Shown here piece after piece: positions 1 through 10,489 of a stretch of DNA of 64,000 nt (its first letter is position 1; each line of letters begins with the position of its first letter). A model generated the notes under the pieces. It had not been told where the DNA came from and made no database searches. It saw only the letters and a list, made by a program, of their open reading frames with translations. The position numbers and the translations under genes were made by a program. This DNA comes from Urechis unicinctus (lineage: Eukaryota > Annelida > Polychaeta > Xenopneusta > Urechidae): the NCBI GenBank assembly GCA_034190875.2, contig CM067348.1, positions 6,072,482 to 6,136,481 on the forward strand. The letters run 5' to 3'.

Positions 1-1740
1 AAATAAGACTAGTGTCCTGTTTATACACTACACGACTGTCAAATAGATTGCTCTTAGATTAGAGGGAAAAGTCTGTTAACTCGAGAAGGAAAGACGTGTC
101 ACTTAAAAACCACTGGAGTAACACTAGTCAGTGGTAACTTCAATGCGAGATGAATCGCAGCGCAGAATGCATTATATGCATTGGAGCAGATAATGTAATA
201 ACGGTTACGTTACATCTCACACCATGTTTTATAATGCTTCTGTCCTACATAAATCCCAGTTACAGAATAAAACGTTATAAACGTACGTTAATTTTCGACC
301 TAAGTCGCCACTCAGCGTTTGGCACTGTCAATAGCACCACTAAATGTTACATTTTATTGATTCCTCCGATCTCAGTTCTGTACACAAAGATGAAATTTTC
401 AATTCGCAATATGCATTGTCAAATTGTTTGACTGTGTAAACATCCTATACCAAAATAGTTATATTTGAAACGCATTTATTCGGTTATATGTTACCGATAT
501 CTGGTTGAACTAATATGAACGCACTTAAACGGTGTTTCAGTACCCTTTAGGGGAAAGGCAGAAGGAGTAAAACTGTTCTGTATGCTTCATCAGATTACCT
601 AAGCGACACATGAATAGATATTCGAGACATTTAGATGTGATAAGAGTCGGGATAAGAGTTAGACACTGAGATAAGTGAATATCGTACACTTTGATAGTCG
701 ACTCTCTAGCTTGCATGTTTCACTGTTTGAATGAGTGAGTAAGGTACCTCACTCTTGATGGTTCGCATTTTGGCAGCATGGACATGATAATCAATACTAG
801 TCATCAGCACGGACGCTGTCCAAGGCGACATTTATTTGCCCATGGAATACGCGATCTATTCTTTAAGAAGCATGAATTAATAACAGAACATCGTCAATAC
901 ATGTATATGTCGCGCAAGCGAGTTACATCTTCGCGATTGTTTTTGTCTGCAGATTATGGTGAAATCTGATCGTAATTAATGGTCAGGGGCAAGGTGTTAC
1001 AGAGGTGTTTTCCATGTAACTGCATAGTGTTGTTGCGGCTACAGTGTAGTAGCATGGGAGAATGACACTTGCATGGCAGCAGTCAATATGGCGATAGTTT
1101 ATGTAGTAACTAAGTTAACGCGGAAATTTGCTGGTCTGTTCGATAGTCCCGATGCAACAAGACCCAAACTTTGCTTTATTAATAAGGCTCGATATTAATT
1201 CCAATGAGTATATTCCGTGGGTGTTTAGGGAAACTGGATACCATTTGGTCGATTTTGTCCTAGGGACAAACTGCTTGATTGCTATTAGCTTGTAGTCTTT
1301 TCTTTACACTTAAGATAACTGACAGCAAGACTAGGTATAGGACACCTCCCATTATGAGGAATTTCACTTCGCATGCAAACTGCACAGGATTTTTCAAGGA
1401 ATCTTGCTTGGCATCAAAAAGACTTTTTCCCCCCTTTATTTCACGACTTCCAGCTGAGTTAGTTGTTGTGAGGTATGAACCATCCATGTTTTAAGGTCTT
1501 TTTAAAAACTGAGAAGTTACAATTACATCAACAACATGCTTCTCACTCACTTTCAATCAATACTTTTATTAAAAAGTTCAGACTTAGATCATAGTGCATA
1601 ATGTTCATTTATTCCAAGCTAAAGAACCGATGACAAACAATTTCCCCCAGGATAAACACACCTTAGTTAATGCATGACGAACAGCATAATGACTTAGTAA
1701 CAATGCATGCATAAAACATAATACAGCCGTGAGTCACCAT
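1..1740. other. No supported gene
   Basis: AT-rich sequence with only short open frames. Between 1260 and 1487 both strands are open. The minus-strand frame contains one hydrophobic stretch, but I see no start context, splice sites or family motif that would make it a gene. Confidence 0.5.
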
Positions 1741-1967
1741 TCAAAACCCCATCAGTGGAGAATTTAAATGTTGGGCATAAGCATCAATATGTTTATACCA
1801 TTTACATTGTGAACAATAGATAATACTTTTTGGTTCGTAAAAAACAATTCTTGCACAATTGTGTATATCTGTGATAATAACTGACAGAAGTGTCCCACTG
1901 GGTTCCATGGCTCTACCACTGACCATTATTGTACTGAATTGGTTTATCCTCAGGGCATGGTAAATTT
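1741..1967 (-). CDS. Candidate terminal exon, unidentified protein
   Basis: A minus-strand frame opens directly after a good acceptor (pyrimidine-rich TTTGTTTCTTCAG, AG at 1969-1968) and runs about 75 codons to a stop at 1741. The composition looks coding, with a regular mix of charged and hydrophobic residues and a small cysteine pair (CSQC), not simple repeat. It lies downstream of, and on the same strand as, the KDZ-like exons at 2.5-5.8 kb, so it could be their last exon, entered in phase 1. I do not recognise the family. It may equally be a separate relic. Confidence 0.3.
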
Positions 1968-2526
1968 CTGAAGAAACAAACAATCAGTGCCAGCAATCAA
2001 ATCATTCAGTTGCATGTAATTATTTCCAAAAGATATGGTGTAATACAGTTGCCTGTTAATGAGTACAAGTTTTTATAAATGTTGTGCTCATTACATGTAG
2101 TATATCAAAAATATTAAAACAATACATACATGTACAGTTACTTTCACAAGAATATTTAATTGGACAAAGTATTATTGGTTTGAAATTTCAAGTAATGTAA
2201 CTTCTTAGGAGATCAGACTTCTATGCATCAGACCCATATTCAGAATCTGATGACACGGGAGGTTCTGTCATACCATTGACATATATATCTGTACTTATCC
2301 CAGAATTGCCAACTGCTTGAGCAATAGCCAGGAAGAGCATTCTTTTAATGCAAGTTTATGTCATGGTGGTGCCTCTGTAGGATTGCAAGCTTGCCTGCTG
2401 TTGCCACGAATTCTGTCTCCATGCCTGGAGAAATGTACAGACATATTATTAATGGAAAACAGTGTGGAGTTTTATATAAGGATATTAAATCATGTTTGAA
2501 ATAATTCATACTTGACTGTAATTGGT

Positions 2527-2647
2527 TCATGTCTGCCAGATTTCTGCAGTGAATTTGTAGTTGGTCAAGTAGATGTTGACTTCATTTGCCAGCTGTTTCC
2601 TTTCTTCTTTGAAGCGTTGCAGGCGAAGCCACTGCTCAACCAGAGCT
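2527..2647 (-). pseudogene. C-terminal coiled-coil exon, KDZ-like transposase
   Basis: The minus-strand frame reads ALVEQWLRLQRFKEERKQLA, then about 18 more residues to a TGA at 2529-2527. The heptad-like spacing of leucines and the dense K/E/R content indicate an amphipathic coiled coil. From memory, KDZ/Zisupton-type transposases end in similar helices (L/R/E-rich, ending in a short Y-rich piece). An overlapping +1 frame (reading SGRHEPITV) continues coding-like sequence past the stop, so a frameshift or splice site near 2560-2580 is likely. It sits 100 bases downstream of the exon at 2755-2911 on the same strand. Confidence 0.4.
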
Positions 2648-2754
2648 CGGGTTTTTTAAGAGGTAACAGTTCTGTCACAATTCATTAAGAATCGAATGAG
2701 AATATAATTCAAAATCGTTTTTGCAAGAGCATATCAGATACAAGAACTGCTAAC

Positions 2755-2911
2755 CCTCAGCCATAGCAAAGAGTCTTGACTCTCAGGAACACCCTTGAGA
2801 AGAGGGACATGCAAGATTGTGGCAAGGCAATTGTAACTTGTTAGGAGCTGTGACCATCGTTGGCGTTCTGCAGAGAGTTTTGTCCTATGACCTGTGCGCT
2901 TTTGCTGCTGT
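2755..2911 (-). pseudogene. Basic helical exon, KDZ-like transposase C-terminus
   Basis: The exon is bounded by an acceptor (GTGTACTAG, AG at 2913-2912) and a donor (GTTAGC at 2754-2749). One frame is open throughout and encodes a basic, Q/K/R-rich helix followed by SYNCLATILHVPLLKGVPES. Its position before a coiled-coil exon, and a pattern of a basic helix plus an SYN-type turn, fit the C-terminal part of KDZ transposases as I remember them. The catalytic core expected between the cysteine cluster (3.7-4.1 kb) and this exon is not visible, so the locus is probably internally deleted. Confidence 0.35.
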
Positions 2912-3374
2912 CTAGTACACAGATACAAAAGTAGTTGATCCTTATGGCCACAAAATTTGGAGGTTTAAGTGAAATATGAATAATTACCAGCCTTGCTTTC
3001 AATGAGCATCTTGTGTTTCATAATACTAGTCATCGTCAGCTCAACATCTTGCCTGACACTTGTTTTGGATCTTTTTGTAGGACTTGGCCCTGTCTAACAA
3101 GCTCACTTTCAGAACTTGTGCTGTTCTTCACCATAAGACTGGGAACATAATATGTATAATAAATACAATTTCATTTTAACGATGCTGTTTAAAGGGCACT
3201 ACATACTTATAAATAAGTTCATCAACCAAATATATATCATAAATCTCATACCTTCTTAGCTGTAATGTGAACTTTTCTTGCATTGAAGTGCACAATGCAT
3301 TACGCTTATGTTCAAATCTTCCATATAACATGCTACAATAACATATTGTGACTTTTTCCAATGTGCATTTGCAG

Positions 3375-3439
3375 GGAGATATGATCTTCACTTGCCAAAT
3401 TTCATTTGTGAAAACTGTGGTTACAATGATCCAATGAAA
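3375..3439 (+). pseudogene. Inverted KDZ-like exon with CxxC knuckle
   Basis: This is a 65-base plus-strand exon with clean borders: acceptor TTTGCAG at 3368-3374 and donor GTAAGT at 3440. It encodes RYDLHLPNFICENCGYNDPM. In KDZ-type proteins a segment of the form GRYD..LP..C..CG...DP follows the first cysteine cluster, and here the first cluster lies at 3.67-4.1 kb on the opposite strand. The exon therefore appears inverted relative to its neighbours on both sides (minus-strand exons at 3.67-5.8 kb and at 2.5-2.9 kb). Confidence 0.45.
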
Positions 3440-3670
3440 GTAAGTTTTGTTATAGCATCTTATATAGATAACCTTTTAACATTTGTTATTTTTGTGCTCC
3501 AAAATATAATATTAGTTATTATTCTTTCACAAGACATATATATAAAACCGCACTGTCAGTGTAGGCAGAATAAGCACACTGACTGCAGTATTATGGCAAA
3601 AGTTTCTCAGGTACCCTGTTGCAAAAATATCAATCTATTCAGTATAGTGGAATCGATTTGAATGATTATA

Positions 3671-5820
3671 TCCTGCCTTGGGATTATCTTCTGGCATCTC
3701 AGTAGGAAGTGGGTAGTAGAAATCAAGATGAAACCATTCCCTGTCATGGCATCCTTCACAAAGGTGTTGGGCTTGTCATGGTCCTCACACATAAACATCT
3801 GGCACTGGAGACACCTGAATATGAAAGTTACACATTAGTGCACAAAAGGTCATTCATAGGTAGATATTACAATATAACTTGCGTAACATTACTGTAGTTT
3901 TGATGGATTTGCACACAGGCAACATTCAGGCTCTTGAGCAGATGGTGCCATGTTTGCTAGCAATGAGTCAACTACCAATTGCCTTTGGGTCTCCCAATGA
4001 TTTTGGCTTTCCGGTTTTCGCTTTTGCCAATCGGTCAGCTCACTATCATCATGGTCATCTTGAACTTGGGTCAGATAATTGGCTGTACTTTTTCCAAATG
4101 TCAGAAACTAAATCGTCTCCTTCACACAGTTAACATCTATCGTCAGAAGATAACTCCATATAAATTTACCCTCTATCACTATAACTACTAATTCATGTTT
4201 AATTATTATTGAACATAAAAAATGCAGTAGCAACTCTCCACAAATATCATGATCTTACCGATAGGATTTTCCTGTATAAGGGCCTCTACGGAAGTATGTG
4301 TATCAACTGTTTGTAACACAAGCAAAGGATGCACCTGAATGTGTTCTTAGAGATCAGTAAATTTTGTGAAATTAATTTTTCTGGAATATTTCATAATTAA
4401 CAAAGGTACCATAATTATTTAGTCTGGCTGAAGAAGCTGAGGTTTGCTTGCGCTTCACTCCATGTGGTATTATACCAGAGGTACTCCTCAGTGGAGAGTT
4501 AACAACAAGACGGGAAGATTTTGCCTTAGCTGGGCGAAGTGCTTTGAGTAATTTAGCAGCGGCTTTATCACATATATTTTTGTATCTGCAGAAATTCTAG
4601 CCTTCAAAAGTGCCAAAACAAACATCAAATTCAGTTTATTTAGCTTTCACTCAACTTATGTCTCCTCACCGATTTCATTGTCCTGTCTATAGCTATCGAT
4701 AATGCTATCATTTAACAGCCTGTACAACTGCCACAGGAACCCCCCAAACTACCAACAAACAAAGAGGAGGTGGTTGCTGATTAGGCAAGGCAACTCGCCC
4801 CTGGTGTTTTGATGATCTGATGCCACCTAAGAGGCGACGGTCCGTATGCAGAATCGTGAGCGTTATAAGCAAATTTGCTCCTTCTCGCAACGCAGACAAG
4901 GGACAGTTAAAAAAATATACATTTTCATATCAACAAATGTCTTATCATCAATCTTGCCTGGTGTCCAACAACAGTCATACTTCAAATCAACAGAATCAAC
5001 GAAATCCAACACAATTTTAAAATTGTTGTCCAACATGGCTATCGTGCAATCGAAAACATGAACGAGAATTAACGCAGTTATGTTGCATTATGGGAGTCAA
5101 CCATGTTGTTTTTTTTAACAAAGTTTCATGATGTGCTGTATTTTATAGCCGTGGACGACTCTTATTGACATATTTTTATACTACCGTCGTGCGCGGCTAC
5201 GTATTTTAGTGCTCAAACAGAACAAGTAGACAAAACTGTAGTAATATAAACAGTCCTCCTGTAATTTTGTGATATAATCTTGCATTTTGTCACAAATTGT
5301 TTTGCTTGGAGGGCTTTGGTAAGTTTTTAGTGAGTTCATCGGTCGTTTGGACTTCAGAAGCTCCGTAATTTCACTGGCTGCGCTTCGCCTCTAAAGCTCG
5401 GATGTGAGATCGAAAGTAGTAAATAGAGCGGAGCTGTAAGAGGTTGAGATTCTTTGCCTAGTTGGTGATAAAAGGAACGCTGTACATTTCCATATCATCA
5501 CATCAGATTGTCGATAATATAGGCATGACATAAACGTTTGCGGGAAGCAAAGCCCCCCTTCCCTAGCCGCACACGACGGTAATATAAACAAGACAACCCC
5601 TTCCACTGATCGAAATATATTGCGTAACCTAAGATAGAGAGCGTGTAAATATGAAACAAGTGACTATAACATTAAAGCATGGAACAAATATTACTACAAG
5701 TGCCCTTTGACAAGTTTCATGGTGCTTACACCTGAGTCCATCTTCGGTTAGTGTACATAATTGACGATTTAATAACAATTAAAACATCGAAGCATCCTCA
5801 CCTGACCGTATGTCCGCCAT
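3671..5820 (-). pseudogene. KDZ/Zisupton-like gene, 5' exons with cysteine cluster
   Basis: Six minus-strand exons join in consistent phase: 5820-5802 (MADIRS, donor GTGAGG), 5038-4921 (GTATAT), 4585-4410 (GTACCT), 4306-4259 (GTAAGA), 4107-3893 (GTAATG) and 3814 to about 3671. The product starts acidic, then has a basic nuclear-type stretch (RPAKAKSSRLVV, GVKRKQTSASS). Exons 5 and 6 form the cysteine cluster CCLC ... CLQC...MCEDHD ... CEGCHD, followed by REWFHLDFYYPLPTE. This layout (CxxC, CxxC, C..HD, a second HD, then W/F and P) is that of the CxC domains that precede KDZ DNA-transposase cores. Two single-base shifts break it: one extra C in exon 5 (GGG at 4068-4070 on +) and one missing base in exon 6 (near 3771-3778). 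No catalytic core is visible. A 13-base direct repeat (5839-5851, 5857-5869) lies in the 5' leader. It could be a host gene derived from the transposon, with assembly errors in place of true frameshifts. Confidence 0.5.
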
Positions 5821-5870
5821 CTTGGGCTGATGAAGCTCGGATCCTTCCTTAAAAAGGGATCCTTCCTTAT

Positions 5871-6530
5871 TTCACGCCCCATGCCAAACCGTTCTCCTTA
5901 CACTCTCCTACGTGCGGTAGTTTATGAAAGGCTGTCGGGCATAGGCACAGCGAGGCCTTCTTACACTACCCAATGGGTGCTAATGTAAGGCGAAGTGACC
6001 ACTATCCAATGTTTGAGAGTGTAAGCTCGAGAATGGGTTGTGGTACAAGTATTTGCAAGTAGGATGTGGGAGTTTGGACGTCAAACCTTAGAGATGAACT
6101 ACCCTTGACAATTATCAAGTGATAGCGACTATCGTGTAATGGAACCTGACCTATAGTTGCAACTCAACGTAATTGTTGAGTGCGAGCTCAATATGAGGAT
6201 CAAATATTAGGCGGCATTCGCAATTGGACACCAAGTGAGGACGAGAAAGGTTAGTTTAATACACAAGACGAATCCTAAAAATACCGTCAAGAAATGCCCA
6301 GCTTGTTGTTGTGCTTTTTGATTGGTTATTTTGGACCAGCTTTTGTGGAAGGTTATTTTGTTCAGACCTTCTTTAATATGTCAAAATATAAATTTGACTG
6401 CGAACCTATACGCTGGTGTCACACCACAGTCGGAGGTATCCTCATAACGCGGGTTAGATGTAAGGCGTCTGTAATTGATTGATTAAGAAAAACATTACCT
6501 GGGGACGGGGGGGGTATCATAAAGGAAAAA
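5871..6530. other. No supported gene
   Basis: Unique AT-rich sequence upstream of the MADIRS exon. It probably holds the promoter of that minus-strand gene, but I can point to no TATA or Initiator. It runs into microsatellite at about 6535. Confidence 0.4.
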
Positions 6531-6534
6531 ATGT

Positions 6535-7005
6535 TTATATATATATGCAGACAGATATATAGATAGAAAGAGATATATATAGATATAGAGAGATATATAG
6601 ACACATTTATATATATAGATAGAAAGAGATAGGGGGGATATATATACAGAGAGAGATATATATAGATATATATATATACAGAGATAGAGCGAGATATATA
6701 GAGATGTGTTTATTAGGAGAGAGAGAGAGAGAGATATAGAGACAAATATATATATAAATCTGCATACATAGATATTTAGAGATATATTTAGGGAGAGAGA
6801 GATAAATAGATATAGATATTTATTTAGGGTTTTCATAAATATAGATATATATATTTAGGGATATAGATACATATATTTATATATATACATTATTATTTAT
6901 ATATAAAACATATTTTTTATATATATACACATATATGTATACATATATGTATATATAGATACATATATATATATGTTTATATGTATGGTTTACATATATA
7001 TATAC

Positions 7006-7040
<35 letters not shown>

Positions 7041-7057
7041 GAAGATATATATATATA

Positions 7058-7147
<90 letters not shown>
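6535..7147. repeat. Compound ATAG/AT microsatellite
   Basis: The first 300 bases mix ATAG, GATA and GA units with ATAT. The sequence becomes (AT)n with ATGT variants near 6850-7060 and pure (AT)n from about 7066 to 7147. Long open frames here (poly-IY, poly-SL) are by-products of the repeat. Confidence 0.95.
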
Positions 7148-7149
<2 letters not shown>

Positions 7150-8590
7150 AATCTAGTTCTCGATGTGAACCTTAGAACCAAGGCGCACGCGCGATGCAAG
7201 GGGTGCTACTGTAGCTATCACAGCGGCCACATTAAGCAATCTACATGGGCGACTCGGTGTTGCGATCGTCGGCGTGCATTGAATATTTAACCACTGATTT
7301 TCGTTTTAAAGCAATTTACTGTGTATCTACTGAGTTTCTCTTTCCCACAAGTATATTTATACTGCACTGAGTTTTAGCACGAATGATGACGTGGTATTGT
7401 TGCAGTTTCGGAGCATTGATTCATTCAATCTTGTTTATAGCGGATGTTGTTGCAGTGTGGAGCTGATGCCTCCAAATAATCTGGTGAACAAGATTATTTC
7501 CTCTCTACCACAGACTGATAACTAGTTATTTTTTATAAGCTTTCGCTATGTCAGTTGCAGATTGTTTGTTCTTCGACGTGATAATATTTGATTGCTACCG
7601 CATTTTGCCACATTATGTTTTATGAATTTATAGCTTGCGAGAGTGATTCACAGATGAGTGAATGGGAGTCGTCTTTTTGCAATGTGCCATTAATGCAGAA
7701 CTAATGTAATGCAGCAGATTGAGCAATTTACAAACAAGGGATGGGGGTGATTATATTGCTTAGATTAGGTTTGTTTTGTGTCATTACGCTGGCGATATGT
7801 TAACTATATTTAAGTCGTTGTACCAATTGCCTCAACATGAAAAAATATCTCGACAAAATGTCAAAGGTCAGCGATAATATTACGTTCCAAATATGTCTGA
7901 TACACCATTTAATCGCAAATCGAATAAGCACAATCTAGAGTTCAGTTCGTCCCTATTATGCAGTGAATATGAATATCCGAACATTAAAAAGGAAGCAATC
8001 GGAGCGACACAACATGCTGTTTAGTGTAGGCTCGTCAGCGTATCCTTAAAGACGCAAGACATGATACATGCATGTTAATGGACGTCAAACACATCAAACA
8101 CATTGTTCTGTGGGTTTACTTACGTGCCGTGTCGATGCACGTGCCGTGTCGATACTTTAAAGACATCTTCTTCTCTGATAACAACAATGTTGTGTGTGCA
8201 TTCCATTCCACATCCCTGACTTGAACGGTTCTTGTGAACCTTTTGTCCCTAACGCAAGCCTGACTGGAAGATTTCTATACTCTTAACCTTGTCCTTGTAT
8301 GCTATTGGAAAACTAAAGCCCGCCCGCCTACGCTTCCACCAACAGCTACTGACATTGACACGTAGTAGAAGTCGAGAAACGTTCAGCGCCTGCAGCTAAT
8401 GTCATTTTCTCTCATAGGTTATGTGTATCCCTTGCTAACATATAGGTTCTTAGTCAGACAAATGCTGTGAGAGGGGGGAATAATTAACATTTGTTCCTAA
8501 GCTCTCGCATAATCTCCTGCGGCGACGTTGCAAACAACCGATATGTATCTACACCAAACGCGCCCTTAGATGAACAACAGCTAATTCCAG
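7148..8590. other. No supported gene
   Basis: Unique sequence between two microsatellite blocks. There are no long open frames, no splice-bounded coding segments and no recognisable RNA gene. Confidence 0.5.
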
Positions 8591-8597
8591 CTAAACT

Positions 8598-9067
<470 letters not shown>

Positions 9068-9104
9068 TAGATACAGAGAATATCTACTCTCTCTAGATAC
9101 TCTT

Positions 9105-9272
<168 letters not shown>

Positions 9273-9339
9273 CAGTAGCATATGTTAAAATTGATCACTT
9301 ATTAAAATCAGTAATATAAAACAAGAATACGAAGTAAAT

Positions 9340-9665
9340 AAAGAAATACGAACTTACAGCGCACACAAAAATACATGTAACTCAATACGACACGGGCTCT
9401 TTATTCAACATTCATAAAACATACATCAAAACAAACCAGCGAAATAAAACCAGAATACGAAATAAATAGAGGAATATGAAGTAAAATCGCACAGATGCAT
9501 ACTTAACTCAATACAACCCAGGCTCTTTATTCAACAAAAATAAAACATACATGACATGAATACAAGAATAGAGGATTATGAACTAAAAACTCACACATGC
9601 ATACATATAACTCAATACAATCTGGGCTCTTTATTCAACATTCATAAAACATGTATCAAAGCAAA
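9340..9665. repeat. Three diverged ~104-126 bp tandem repeats
   Basis: A unit containing CTCAATAC...GGGCTCTTTATTCAAC followed by CATAAAACATACATCAAA occurs three times. GGCTCTTTATTCAACA begins at 9395, 9521 and 9625, so spacings are 126 and 104. On the minus strand each unit carries AATAAAGAGCC, a canonical polyadenylation hexamer. The units look like amplified 3' ends or subterminal repeats of an element. No coding content. Confidence 0.8.
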
Positions 9666-9756
9666 CATGATACAAGTCGGACTCTACATTCATGCAATTA
9701 AGCAATTGCATTTTGAAAGATGGAGTAGATAGGCTGAGCACGTGGATACAATCAAA

Positions 9757-9920
9757 GTGCTCCGCGACGTGACACGTGGTGAGTTGTGAGCGGGAAGCGT
9801 CATGAGCACAGAGCACATCGCGACGTGACACTTGGTGAGTTGTGAGCGGTGAGCGTCCTGAGTACAAAGCACATCGCGACGTTACACTTGGTGAGTTGCG
9901 AGCGGCAAGCGTCAAGAATG
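9757..9920. repeat. Three tandem 56-bp repeats upstream of promoter
   Basis: The motif CGCGACGTGACAC.TGGTGAG begins at 9763, 9819 and 9875, exactly 56 bases apart. Each unit continues GTTG.GAGCGG..AGCGTC. The block is GC-richer than its surroundings and ends about 20 bases before a TATA box. GACGTGAC and ACGTGG inside each unit resemble CRE/bZIP-type or E-box-like sites (inference), so the block could be an upstream activating array. Confidence 0.85.
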
Positions 9921-9941
9921 ATGTGACCTGGTATGCTTTCC

Positions 9942-9975
9942 TATATAAGGTACTGATGTCTGCATCTGATCATTC
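9942..9975 (+). promoter_or_regulatory. TATA box plus Initiator core promoter
   Basis: TATATAAGG begins at 9942 and an Initiator-like TCATTC has its A at 9972. The 30-base spacing is textbook for RNA polymerase II TATA promoters. The predicted 5' leader is about 45 bases, ending at the ATG at 10018. The 56-bp triplicate lies immediately upstream. Confidence 0.55.
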
Positions 9976-10017
9976 ACTTATCAGATTTTCTCTGCTCAAG
10001 TGTCACAATCCTCAATC

Positions 10018-10254
10018 ATGAACATCTGCATAATTTGGGCTACTGAAGTCAGAAGAAGGCATCAAGCTCTTGAGTGCGAGAGGTGCAGCCGTTGGCAGCA
10101 CCGAACTTGCAACACAGGAGTGAGCCAGACCAACTGCAGATTAGCTATCAAGGACCAGCCTGGTCTCTCGTGGAAATGTGTCGACTGCAAAATTAACCTC
10201 AAGAGGATGGCCAACCGCACCCGACAGGCCACACGCCCTAAGGATCCTACGGAG
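10018..10254 (+). CDS. First exon, PHD-like zinc finger (FLYWCH/MULE-type element)
   Basis: The exon has 79 codons from ATG to a donor (GGAG|GTACAA), ending in phase 0. It contains a PHD-like finger: C4, C20, C23, H28, C31, C54 and C57, with the core LECERCSRWQHRTCNTGVSQ. From memory, very similar fingers (C..C....ALSCDGC.RW.HRTC.TGI) head FLYWCH/Mutator-like transposon proteins and their host derivatives in invertebrates. The second ligand expected at residue 7 is Trp (TGG) in place of Cys, so the first zinc half-site is damaged. No second exon is visible downstream, and an (AT)n array starts 110 bases later. The preceding TATA/Initiator and short leader support this start. It could be the surviving 5' end of a transposon or an exon of a gene with distant exons. 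Confidence 0.55.
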
Positions 10255-10359
10255 GTACAATATGTTAGATGACTATGTACCAGGAGTAGTGAATGTTAAG
10301 TAATGCTGCGTATAATACTAAGTGTACACAACAAGATAATAAATTCATTAATACTGTTC

Positions 10360-10487
<128 letters not shown>

Positions 10488-10489
10488 GT

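Noticed and set aside
4820-5020. Plus-strand frame starting MPPKRRRS as first exon of the KDZ-like gene
   Set aside because: The minus-strand exon at 4921-5038 fits the splice phases of both neighbours, while the plus frame has no donor.
6981-7199. Open frames of poly-Ile-Tyr on both strands, as also at 10293-10502, 24830-25301, 59261-59482 and 60730-61308
   Set aside because: They are translations of (AT)n. A two-base repeat gives endless IY in every frame, with no gene signal.
9631-9915. Minus-strand 94-codon frame
   Set aside because: It lies over the 56-bp repeats. The period is not a multiple of three, so each repeat is read in a different frame, which a real protein repeat would not do.
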